From assembly GCF_039544005.1 (NCBI RefSeq), contig NZ_BAABKV010000001.1, positions 3,720,001 to 3,784,000 of the forward strand: 64,000 bases of DNA, read 5' to 3'. Positions 36,467 to 47,297 of this stretch are shown here, one piece after another; the first letter of the stretch is position 1; each line of letters starts with the position of its first letter. The position numbers and the translations under genes were made by a program. The notes below the pieces were generated by a model, which was not told the DNA's origin, searched no databases, and worked only from the letters and a program-made list of their open reading frames with translations. Source of the stretch: Kitasatospora paranensis (GTDB lineage: Bacteria > Actinomycetota > Actinomycetes > Streptomycetales > Streptomycetaceae).

Positions 36467-38179
36467 TCAGGCCAGTGCCGCGGGTGCGGCCGCGTACATC
36501 CGGCCCGCCGCGGTGAGGTCGAGCACGGTGTCGAGTGCCGGGGCGAGCAGGTCGGCGTCGCGGCGCGGCGGCCGGCCGTCGGCCCGGGCGAGCAGGTAGC
36601 CCAGGCACGCGCCGAGCCATCCGGCGGAGCCCGGCTTCTGCCCGTACAGCGGCAGGTGGCGGCTGTGCCACCACAGCTGGAGGCAGCAGGCGGCGGCCTG
36701 GAGCCAGGCGAACCGTTCGGCCAGGTCGACGAGTTCGATGCCGGGCCGGGCCGCCGCCACCTCGGCCGGCAGGGCGCGCAGGGCGGCGTGCAGACGATCG
36801 GCGAGGGCCGCCACCGCGGGGGCGCCGGCCTCGCCGAGGGCCGCGACGGCCGGGCCCGCGACCGCACCGAGGGTGCCGGTCGCCAGGTCGCGTCCGCGGG
36901 CGTTGAGGTCGAGCCGGGCCGGATCGTACGGCGGCAGCGGCGCGTCGAGCGCGAACACCGTACGGCCCCGGTCGTCGTCCTCACCGGCTGCCGCCTTGGC
37001 CAGGGCGGGCAGTTGGGCGCTGAACGAGCGCAGGTTGGCCAGCGTGCTGGTGTCCACCACCCGCACCAGGGCCGCGTCGCGCTGGAGCTTCTGGAAGAGG
37101 CCGCCGCCCGGGCCCTCGGCGCGCAGCACCGACCGGGTGGCCAGGGTCGCGCCGCAGCGGGCGATGGCGTCCTCCACGGCCTCCGCGACCACGTGCTTCG
37201 CCGCGCAGCCCCAGACGCTGAACTGCTCGGGTGCCGCGTGGATGCCGCGGGCGGCGGCCAGCGCCACCGCGTCGGCGGCCAGCAGCGCGGCGGAGGCCAC
37301 CGCCAGCTCCCGCCGCTGGTACGGGGTGTCGAGGAGGACGGCGCGGCCGGTGCGGCGTCCGGCGGCGAAGCCGAGGGTGAGCCGCAGCGCGGTGTCGGCG
37401 CAGCCGAGGCTGCCCGCGGTGGACATCAGCCGCACCACCTGCTGGGCCTTGACCGCGATCTCCAGCGCCTCGCCGGGCCTCCCGACGATCTGCTCCTCGG
37501 CGACCGGCAGGCCGTCGAAGCGCAGGTGGGCGAAGTCGATGCCGCGCATGCCGCCGGCCGGCACGGGTGCGCCGCGGTCGAGGCCGGGCCCGGCGCCGGG
37601 GAGGTCGAGCAGCACGGCGGTGAAGGCGCCCGGGCCGCGCTCCCCGGTGCGGGCGACGACGTACGCGGCGGCGCAGCGCTGCCCGAGCCCGACCATCCAC
37701 TTCTCGCCGGTCAGCCGGTACCCGGGGCCGGCCGGGTCGGGCAGCAGGCGGGTGGTGTTGGCCAGCAGATCGCTGCCGTGCTCGGCCTCCGACAGCGCGA
37801 ACGCGACCGCGTCCCCGGCCTGCAGCAGGGCGGCGACCTGCGCCTGCTGCGCCGGGGAGCCGTGCAGCCGGACGCAGGTGGCGGCGGTGATCGAGAACAT
37901 GGTGGCGGGCATGGCGTTGAGGTCGCGGCGGGCGGCGGCCCGCACCAGCAGCAGGCTGCGGTCGAACGAGCCGAAGGTGCCGCCCAGTTCGGCCGGCAGG
38001 TAGTCGAGGTGGAAGCCGGCCGCGCGCAGCGCCGCGGCCAGCTCGTCGGGGTGGGCGCCGGCGTCGTCGCGGCGGGCGGCGGCAGCGAAGCCGTACGGGT
38101 TGGCGGGGTCGCCGGCCGGGCCGAGCCGTCGTTCCAACTGCTCGGCGGGGGCGGCCAGCAGGTCCAGGGCGCCGGTCAT
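36467..38179 (-). CDS. Acyl-CoA dehydrogenase homologue 2
   Basis: 570 residues, intact. ATG 38177-38179 overlaps the TGA of the enoyl reductase gene (ATGA), indicating translational coupling. The FAD-domain motifs are AFALSEAEHGSDLLANTTRL and LTGEKWMVGLGQRC. The C-terminal half includes FQKLQRDAALVRVVDTSTLA, where the family's usual glutamate base lies within a yEGT-type motif, so the base is not in its canonical position. Like its neighbour it is about 190 residues longer than standard. Both probably introduce double bonds in the synthase product or form an obligate pair in which one partner is catalytically silent. Confidence 0.82.
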   Translation of the reverse strand: MTGALDLLAAPAEQLERRLGPAGDPANPYGFAAAARRDDAGAHPDELAAALRAAGFHLDYLPAELGGTFGSFDRSLLLVRAAARRDLNAMPATMFSITAATCVRLHGSPAQQAQVAALLQAGDAVAFALSEAEHGSDLLANTTRLLPDPAGPGYRLTGEKWMVGLGQRCAAAYVVARTGERGPGAFTAVLLDLPGAGPGLDRGAPVPAGGMRGIDFAHLRFDGLPVAEEQIVGRPGEALEIAVKAQQVVRLMSTAGSLGCADTALRLTLGFAAGRRTGRAVLLDTPYQRRELAVASAALLAADAVALAAARGIHAAPEQFSVWGCAAKHVVAEAVEDAIARCGATLATRSVLRAEGPGGGLFQKLQRDAALVRVVDTSTLANLRSFSAQLPALAKAAAGEDDDRGRTVFALDAPLPPYDPARLDLNARGRDLATGTLGAVAGPAVAALGEAGAPAVAALADRLHAALRALPAEVAAARPGIELVDLAERFAWLQAAACCLQLWWHSRHLPLYGQKPGSAGWLGACLGYLLARADGRPPRRDADLLAPALDTVLDLTAAGRMYAAAPAALA

Positions 38180-39805
38180 CCGGCACCCTCCAGGATTCCG
38201 GCGGAGGACTCCAGCGGTACCGGGCGGTAGTCGGCCGCGGCGGCGGGCACGTGCACGCCCGCGGTGCGCAGCTGGGCGATCCGGGTGTGGAAGGCGGCGC
38301 CGCGCATCAGGTGGTGGGCGACGTCGGCGACCCGGCGGCTGCCGGGCGCCTTGAGGTAGCTGGCGGTCACCCAGTCGTTGAAGCTGCCCATCGCCGGGCC
38401 GCACCAGATCTGGTAGTCGAGGGTGCGGTCGGGGTCGCCGACCGTCGACCAGCGCGAGGACATCCCCAGGTACCAGCGGAAGACCAGCGCCATCCGCCGT
38501 TTGGGGTTGCCGGCCGCGCGGGCGAGCTGGTCGGGGTCGCGGCGCTCGAAGTAGCGGACGCACTCCTGCCACACGTCGGCCAGCGGCCGCCGGAACACCT
38601 GCGCCTCCAACCGGGCCCGCTCCCCTCGGGCAGCGCCTCCAGGCCGTCGTGGGCCTGGTAGAGCTCGTAGAGCTTCTTGGCGCGCATCGGGAAGAGGGTG
38701 CCCTTCTTGAGCACCTGGAGCTCGACGCCGAGCTCGAACATGTCGGCGGCCGGGGCCATTTCGCAGTCGGCGATGCCGGCCTCGGCGAGCATCGCCTTCG
38801 TCGCCCGGGACGCCCCGGACTCCACGCACGACTGGTTGACCGACCCGGTGACGACGTACGCGGCGCCCATGGCGAACGCGGCGGCGACGGCGAGCGGGGT
38901 GCCGAGGCCGCCCGCGGCCCCGACCCGGATCGCCGCCGGGTAGCGGTGCTCGCGCTGCACGGTGTCGCGCAGCCGCAGGATGCCGGGCAGCAGCGCGGGC
39001 AGCGGCCTGCGGTCGGTGTGGCCGCCGGAGTCGGCCTCGACGGTGATGTCGTCGGCCATCGGCACGTACTTGGCGAGGTCGGCCTGGAGCGGTGTGATCA
39101 GGCCCTGTGCCAGCAGGGCGCTGACGGTGGCGGCCGGCGCGGGGCGCATGAACCGCTCGGCGGTCTCGGGGCGGGAGATCTTGGCGATCACCCGGTGCTC
39201 GGCGACGACCTGGCCGTCCGGGCCCTGCCGCAGGCCGGCGAGGCGGTAGCGGACGATGTGCGGGCTCAGGGCCATGAAGGCGGACGCCTCCACGCAGCGC
39301 ACTCCGTGCCGCAGGAACAGGTCGACGGCCTCGCGCTCCAGCCGCTCCTCACTGGGGCTGTGGATGAGGTTGACGGCGAACGGCCGGGCGGGGATCTCCG
39401 CGGCGAACCGGGCGAGCGCCTTCTCGATGCTCTTCGGCAGCAGCCCGGCCGCGCCGAACGAGCCGAGGTAGCCCTCGCGGGCGAGGGCGATGACCATGTC
39501 CGCGGAGGCGATGCCGCCCGCCATCGCCCCGGCGAGGTAGGGCTGGGCGACGCCGTGCGCCGCGAGGAACGCGGCCGAGCCGAGGCGCTGCGGCGCCAGG
39601 GGGCGGCGGCCGCCAGCAGGGGCAGGCCCTGCTCGCGGCCGCCGGAGGGCACGGCGCGGCCGCCGGCGGCCGCGCCGATCCCCAGCGGGGTACGGACGAC
39701 GAAGCAGGGGCGTTCCAGGTCGGCCAGGGCCTGGTAGATCCCGGCCGGGTCGGTGCTGGGGTACTGCTCGCCCTGCCAGAGCAGTGGTGTCCGGTGGTCG
39801 TTCAT
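38176..39805 (-). CDS. pfaD: PfaD-like enoyl reductase (FMN, nitronate-monooxygenase fold; two frame breaks)
   Basis: Trans-acting TIM-barrel flavoprotein that reduces enoyl-ACP intermediates in polyunsaturated fatty acid synthases. About 543 residues after restoring two one-base deletions, in the G5 run 39599-39603 and the C4 run 38622-38625. ATG 39803-39805. Family features are AGGIASADMVIALAREGYLG, the segment NLIHSPSEERLE, and VTGSVNQSCVESG. The C-terminal region ends with the PfaD-like IWCGPAMGSFNDWVTASYL. It follows the PfaC-like gene by 29 bases and overlaps the next gene. The strong family match makes the enoyl-reductase role confident. Confidence 0.9.
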
Positions 39806-39834
39806 GGTGGGTTCCGTCTCTTCGGGCGGGCGGG

Positions 39835-42800
39835 TCAGGCGGTGGCCGGCTGCGAACGGACCTCGACGGCCACGCCGGTCAGCTCGTAGATCCGCAGGCC
39901 CGGCTTCCACAGGTCGGCGTCGGCGATCACGACGACCCGGCCGTCCTCGCGGCTGACTTCGCGCACGTGCACGTCGAAGCGGAGCTCCTCGTCGTGGCGC
40001 AGGATCTGGCCGCGGTACTTCCAGGCCATCCCGACGTCGGTGGCGGGCGCGAAGTGCGGGCGCTCCAGGCCGTCGGCGAGGCCCTGCTCCAGCACGTACA
40101 GCCGCAGGGCCTGCAGGACGGCCTCGACGCCGAGCGAGCCGGGCATCACCGGGTCGCGGTGGAAGTGGCAGTCGAAGTACCACTCGTCGGGGCGCACCTC
40201 GCGGTGGCCGTGCAGGTAGCCGAGGCCGTGCCGGCCGCCGTCGGCGACCAGGTCGACCCGGTCGACGAGGTGGAAGTGGCCGCCCGGCAGGTGCAGCATG
40301 CCGCCGGTCGGATCGCTGAACACCGACGCGTCGGCGGGGAGTTCGATACGGCGGACGCGATCGGCGGCGGGCTGCTCCTGCTCGATCCAGGGCGCGACGT
40401 ACCGGCCGGCGTCCAAGCCGGCCTGGTTGGCCAGCGCGGCCTCGCTGAAGTACCCGAACAGCGACTCACCGGTGTAGAACACCTCGCCGTCGGCGGAGAG
40501 TTCGTAGCTGAACTTCTGCAGCACGGCGCCGTGCACGGCGCTGGTCATCAGCAGCCTGGAGTGGTGGCGGACGGTCCTGCCGCGCAGGTCCAGGTCCTTG
40601 ACCAGGGTGGCGTGCCCGTCGAGGTTGCGGATGGCGTACTCGGTGTCGGGCTGCTTGAGCGTGGCCCCCAGGTAGTAGCCGAGCAGGATCGCGGCCTGCA
40701 GCGAGGTCTCCATGTGGACGCAGTTGGGCATGTGCGGGTACGCGTTCTGCGCGTAGTACCAGGCGTCGGCCGGGGAGTCGTACTCGGTGACCATCTCGGA
40801 GCCGGGGCCGAGGTCGCCGCGGGTGCCCTTGAGCGACATGATGCGGTCGACGAACTGGAAGTCCCCGTTGGGGATGTAGGGCGCCCGGTGGTCGTGGTAG
40901 ACGTCGAACTCGGGGCCCATCGCGGTGCCCAGGTCGCCCTTGGCGGCGTGCGCCAGGTGCAGCTCGTTGATCATCGCGGGCTCGCCGGAGCGGTTGCGCC
41001 GGCCGAGGAAGGCCGGCACGCCGCCCGCCTCCGGGCGGTACGGGGTGCCCTCCTTCTCGCGGATCTGGATGCCGAAGTTGCGCATCCGGATGACCGGCTT
41101 GTCGCCGAGGTGCACCAGCACGTCGGCGATCACCGAGGGCCGCGGGAGCAGCGTCAGTTCCCGTACCTCGATCTCGTACCGGATCTCCGTGTGCTGCGGG
41201 GTGATCTGGCCGCGCACCTGGACTTCGGTCTGCAGGCCGACGATGGTCTGGAAGCGCGCGTCGGGCAGCACCAAGTGCATGCCCTGGTGCAGCAGGTACG
41301 TCTGCAGCGCCTGCACGGCGCCCTCGGCGACCATGGATCCGGCCAGCACCGGGTCGTCCGGGAAGTGGCACGCGAAGTACCAGGCGTCGGGCTGGAGCCG
41401 CTTGGTGGCGGTGAGGGCGCCGAGCCCGCGGGGGCCGCCGGTGCGGTCGATCCGCAGCTCGTCGATCATGCGCAGCCGGGCGTCCGGCAGGCGCAGCGCC
41501 GGGTTCAGCCCCTCGTCCTGGGCGTGCTCGGGGCCGAAGACCTCGCCGGGGCGGCCCTGGGCGAGGAGTTCGAGGTCGGCGGCGGTGAGGTGGTTCCTCT
41601 CCGTCCGGGCGAGCGGCTTGAACCAGGTCCTGGTGAGGGCCTCGCGAGCGGCGCGCTCCTTCGCGGTGATGACGACGCCGAGCGGGGTGTCCAGCTCGGC
41701 CTGGCTGAAGAACCCCGCGGAGGCGTCCTTGAGTTCGAGGATGAGCTCGCCGTCGGCGTAGCAGAGGTAACTGAAGAAGAAGAGCGTGGTGTCGCCCTGG
41801 GTGACGAACCGGTTGATGGAGATGTCGTAGCGCAGGGTCTGGCCGGCCCGCGGCAGGTCGCCGTGGAAGACCAGGGTGGAATCGAGCAGCCGGTAGACCC
41901 GCTCGCCCTTGTTGCGGAAGTCGATGCCGAGGTAGCTGATCAGCAGCAGGTCGCACTGGCCCGCCTCGATGGCGACCGCCGGCGGCACCCCGCCGTCGAC
42001 GGTGTACCAGGCGTCCTCGGGCACGTCGTACTCGGTGCGGATGAACGACGGCTGGTAGACACCGGTCTCGGCCCGCAGCTCGGTGACCCGGGTGACGAAG
42101 TGGTACGGCGGCGCGGGCAGCCGCACCCGCTTCGGGTAGCCGTCGATCTCGGCGAAGGCGGGGCCGAAGACGTCGGCGAGCCGGCCGGTGGCGAACGCGA
42201 GCAGGTCGGCCTCGTCCCAGACGACGCCGGACTGCCCGGCGGGCGGCAGTGCCGGGGCGGCGGACGGGGCGGGCGGCAGCGCGGGGGCGGGGGCCGGCGC
42301 GGCGGGGAGTGCGGGCGCCGGCGCGGGCCGCGGCGCGGCCTCGACGACCAGCGGTTGCGACGGCAGCGGGACCCCGGGCAGCGGTGCGGCGGGCGGGGCC
42401 GCCAGCAGGGCCTCCGTCCGGGCGAGCGTGCTGTCCTGCAGGACGCGCTGGGTCTCCATCACCACGGAGTGGGTGGCCATCAGCTGCTCGCGCAGTTCGC
42501 GCACCAGGTCGTGCGCCCCGTAGCCGTCGCCGGCGGGCGCCGCGGCGGGCGGCCCGGCCGTGCGGGCGGCCTTCGTAAGCGGGGCAGGAGCCCGGAGCGG
42601 GGTCTCGGGGGCAGCCGGTTCGCTCCACGGGAGGAAGGAAATCGGCTCGCCGTCGAAGGCGATGACCTCCGGGTCGGCGAGGGTCGGGTCGGCGGGCATC
42701 TGGTCCTCCGGGGCGAAGGGGGCGGCGGGTCCGGGTGGGGCGGCCGGGCCGGACGGGGCGACCGGCAGCGGACGCCCGCCCGCGGGCCCACCGCTGCCGG

Positions 42801-45800
42801 AGCCACGGGCCGGGGCGGCGGCCGCGACGGCGGTGAGCACCGGCTCGGCCTGCGCCACGGGCCGGACGGCCACCGGCACGGCGGGCCGCGGGGCAGCCGG
42901 GGAGGCCAGGGAGGCCGCGGCCGCGAGGAGTTCCGCGGTACCGGCCGCGATCCGGCCGGGGACGGAGGGCCCGCCACCGACCGGGAACAGCATCCGGCGC
43001 CGGGCCGGGACGGCCGGCGCGGGGCCGAGCAACCCCGCCAGGTCGAGCGGTATGCCGTGCGCGACGAGCCGGGCGACGAGCTGCGCCAGGGACCGGGCCG
43101 CGGGCACGCCGCGGCGGTCCACCGACACCGCGACGTGCGCGGCGTCGCCGAGCGTCTCGCGCACCCAGCGCGTGCAGGTGGCACCGGGCCCGACCTCGAC
43201 GAAGCAGCGGAAGCCGCGGTCGTAGGCCTCCCGGACGAGCCGCGGGAAGTCGATGGTGGAGCGCAGCGTGTGGGCGATCCGTCCGGCGATCTCGGCCCGG
43301 TCGGCGGTGCGCACCGGCCCGTAGTCGTACGCGCTGAGCAGTTCCAGGCCGCCGGGCGAGCCGGTCGGGTGGTCGTTGAGTTCGGCGAGGCCGGCGAGGT
43401 CGCCGTCGACGACCGGGCAGTGCATCACGCCGTTGACCGGTGAGCGGGCCGCCGGGCAGCCCAACTCCTCGATGAGGGCGCGGCACTGGGCGGGGTCGCC
43501 GGCGACGACGAGCTCGCCGGGCGTGTTCACGTGGGTGAGGAACACCCGGCCGTAGCGGGTGAGCGCGGCCCGCACGGTGTCCGCGTCGGCGAGCAGCACG
43601 TGGCCGGCCCAGACCGCGGAGTCGGGGGTGTCCGCCGGGAGGTCCCACAGCTCGCGGACGCTGGTGCGGGCGCCGTTCAGCCGGTGCCGGAAGAGCGGTG
43701 TGGCGCTGATCCGGTCGTCGCGGCGGGCGGTGCGCTGCCAGCCGCCGGTGGCGAACAGCATGCTGGACTCGCCCAGGCTGTAGCCGAACGCGCCGTGCAC
43801 GGGCACGCCCAGCAGGTCGCGCACCAGGTCGGTGTGGAGGATCGCGAAGGTGGTGCCGGTGGCGAGCATGAACGGCAGGTCGTCGGCGAGTTCGGCCTCC
43901 AGCGCCATGAGCTCGCGGCGGCCGGGAGTGGACTGGGTGCGCGGGTGGAGCCGGGCCGTGCGGAACGTCGTGTCCGGCTGCTCCACCTCGCTCTCGAAGC
44001 GCTCCAGCAGGCCGGGGAAGGCCCGGAACAGGTCGCGGCCCAGACCGGGGTAGGAGGTGACGGCGCCCGGGTAGACCAGCGCCACCTTGGCGTCGGGGCC
44101 GAGCGGCGCGGGGGTGAAGCAGCTGCCCGCCGGGGTCGCCCAGTCCTCGCCGCGCTCCCAGGCGGCGGGCACGTCCTGCGCGGCGAGCGCGAGCTGGCGG
44201 CCGAGTTCGCCGGCGTCCCGGCCCACCAGCACCACCCGCGGCAGGCCGGTGGGCAGCACCGCGGCGGCGTCCCGGGCCAGCGCGTACGGGTCGGCGCCGT
44301 CGGCGAGCAGGCCGCGGTGGCGCTCGATCGCGGCGAGCAGGGCCGCCGGACCGGGCGCGCCGAGGGCGAGCAGGGCGGGTCCGCCGGCCCGCTGCCAGTC
44401 GCGTTCCTGCCGGGCGCCGGCGGTGTGTGCGGCGGAGACCACCAGCAGGCCGTGCGCACCTCCCCCGCCGAGGAACGACACCGCCGCGTACCGCCGGCCG
44501 CTGCGCTCGGTGCGCAGCCACGGCCGGGACGTGTCGGGCAGGTGGCAGCCGGTGGCGGCGAGCCGCTCCGCGTGCGCGGGGGCGGGGCGCTGCCAGCCGG
44601 GCACGCCCGGCTGGTAGCCGTGGTGGACGGCGAGGACGGCGCGCAGCAGCCCGGCCATCGCCGCGGCGCCCTGGGCGTCGCCGATCTGGGCCTTGGCGCT
44701 GCCGAGCGCCGGGCCGGGGGTGCCTGCGGGGTGGAGGGCGGCGAGGGCGGTGAGCTCGGCGGTGTCCTGCGCGGCGCTGCCGGCGGCGTGCGCCTCCAGG
44801 TAGCCGATGTCGGAGGCGGTGATCCCGGCGTCGGCGTGCGCCTGCACGGCGGCGGCGGTGAGCGTGGCGGGGTCGGCCTCGGGCAAGTCGCCGCCGACCG
44901 CGTCGGCGTGCCGTACGGCGACGGCGTCGAGGCGCGCGTAGGCGGGGCGGGTGCCCTCGCCGGGCCTGGTCAGGACGACGGCTCCGGCGCCCTCGCCGAT
45001 CCTCCAGCCCTCGGTGCCGTCGCCGAAGGCGAGGCCGGGGCCGGCCGCGGGGGCGCCGTCGGCGGCGAACCGGCGCAGCACCTGCTCGGGCGAGCCGGCC
45101 AGGTCGACGGCGCCGACCAGGACGGCTTCGACGGTGTCGTCGAGCAGCAGCAGCCGGGCGGTCTCCAGGGCCTGGGCGGTGCCGGCGCCCTCGGCGGAGA
45201 CGGTGAAGGACGGCCCGGTGAGGTTCCAGAGCGAGGAGATGCGGCTGGCCATGATGTTGCCGATGTAGCTGAGCACCTCGTTGGCGACGATCGGCTCGTG
45301 CACGCCGTCGCGGGCGAGCGCGGATAGCCGGGTGCGCTGCTCGTCCGTCAGCGAGGCGTCGGCGAGGAGTTCGCGCAGGTACCCGCCGATCCGGTGGCGG
45401 GCGAGGTGGAGGTGCGCGGAGGGTTCGATCTCCATGGCGACGACCACGCCGACCCGGCGCGGCTCGGGTGCGCCCTGCCCGGGGGCGGGCTCGCGGCGGT
45501 AGCCGGCGTCGGTGAGGGCCTCGTCGGCGACCTTCGACATCAGGGCGTGCTGCAGGTTGTAGTTGCGCAGGTCGGCGGGCGGGATGCGCTGGTCGACGGG
45601 GTCGAGCCCGGCGGTGTCGACGAACGCGCCGACCGGCCGCGCGTCGCCGGTGATCCCGGCCTCGGCGAGCGCGCCGTCGGCGGTCTCCTCCAGGCCGCGC
45701 CAGCGGCGTTCCGGCAGCGGACGGAAGGCGTCCAGGCCGTCGTGCAGGGCCCGCTCGTACGCGGTGACGGAGTCGAACGTGCCGAAGTGCGCACCCAGGC

Positions 45801-47215
45801 CGACGATGTCGAGCACGGGCAGCTCCGTGCGCGGGCCGCCGCCCGGGCCGCCGGGGTCCGGGTCGCCCGGCCCGCCGTCGCCCGCCGGTACGGCGTCGGA
45901 GAGCACCACGTGGGCGTTGGTGCCGCCGAAGCCGAACGCCGAGACGGCGGCCCGGCGGGCTCCCGGGGGCCGGCCAGGCCCGGCCGGTGCGGACGAGCGC
46001 GGCCGCCGCGGCGCCCTGCGGTCCGGGGACGGGTTCGTCGACGCCGATGGTCGGCGGCAGGTGGCCGTGCTCCATCGCCAGCACCACCTTGAGCATGCTG
46101 CTCAGCCCGGCGACGGTCAGCAGGTGGCCGATGTTGCCCTTCACCGAGCCGAGCAGCGGCAGTTCGCCGTACGGGCCGAAGAAGCCCGCGACCGAGCCGG
46201 CCTCGGTGCTGTCGCCGATCGGGGTGCCGGTGGCGTGGCACTCCAGGTAGTCCACGTCGGCGGGCGAGACGCCCGCCGCGTCGTAGGCGAGCCGGTACGC
46301 GCGGTGCTGGCCCGCCTCGTTGGGCACCAGCAGGTGGCGGCCGCCGCCGTCGTTGGAGAGGCCGATGCCCTCGATGACGGCGTGGATGCGGTCGCCGTCG
46401 CGCTGCGCGTCGGCGAGCCGGCGGACGGCCAGCATGCCGGCGCCCTGGCCGGTGAGGATGCCCGCCGACCGCGCGTCGAAGGGCTGGCTGAAGCCGTTCT
46501 CCGGGTAGGCGTGCAGGTCGGAGAAGCAGAGGTGGATGAGGGTCGGGTCGGGGGCGCACACCCCGCCGGCGAGCACCAGGTCGGCCTGGCCGGTGGCGAG
46601 GTGGTCGCAGGCGAGCTTCAGCGCGTACAGCGCCGAGGAGCAGGCGGCGTCCAGCGCGTACCGGGGACCGCCGAGGCCGAGGGCGGCGCCGACGATCCGC
46701 GCGGGCGCGCCGCTGACGTGGGCGTCCGCCGCGTCCCGGACGGGCCCGGGCCGCCGCGGCGGCACCGGCACGCCGCCGCGGCGCAGCCCGTCCACGACGG
46801 CCTGCTCGATGAGCGGCAGGCTGAGGTCGGCCGAACCGGGCGTCGGGAAGGAGTAGTTGCCCAGCACCAGCCCGGTCCGGGCGAGCAGCTCGGGCCGGTC
46901 GAGGTGCCCGGAGCTGCGCAGCGCCTCCCGGGCCACGTGCAGCGACCAGTGGAAGACCCGGTCGAGCCCGGCGAGGCGCTCCGGGGCGAGCCGGTAGCCG
47001 GTCGGGTCGAAGGCGAAGTCGCGGACGAATCCGCCGCGGGTGCAGGTGATGCGGTGCTCCGGGTCGAGGTCGCGCGGGTCCGCGGGCGGTCCGAAGACCT
47101 CCGGTCCGCCCTCGGTGCGGCTGTCCGTGGCGGTGCTGAGGTTGTGCCAGAACTGCTCCGGGGTCTCGGCGCCCGGGAACAGGCAGGAAAGGCCGACGAC
47201 GGCGTACGTGCTCAT
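39835..47215 (-). CDS. pfaC: PfaC-like synthase with built-in PfaB-like acyltransferase: KS-CLF-AT-(hotdog)x4 (frame break after KS)
   Basis: Iterative multidomain synthase of about 2460 residues. KS at 1-430 (active Cys in DAACSSA near 189, His motifs ECHATGTPIGD and GNIGHLL). A second KS-like domain has SAEGAGT near 675 where Cys should be, so it is a chain-length-factor. The AT has GYSLGE near 1146 and VYPGAVTSYPGLG, as in PfaB. After a Pro/Ala linker, four hotdog domains follow (about 1690-2455): the second has CHFPDDPVLAGS and the fourth CHFHRDPVMPGS with catalytic His and Asp, the first and third lack them. ATG 47213-47215. The frame breaks in 45950-45970 (net two missing or one extra base). 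No acyltransferase of the lipid type is present. Confidence 0.9.
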
Positions 47216-47297
47216 GGAAGCTGTGGTCCCTCCGGTCTGCGGGGCGGCCCGGCCGGCCGTACGGTGACGGCCGGCCGGACCTGCCGGGTCGGGTGCG

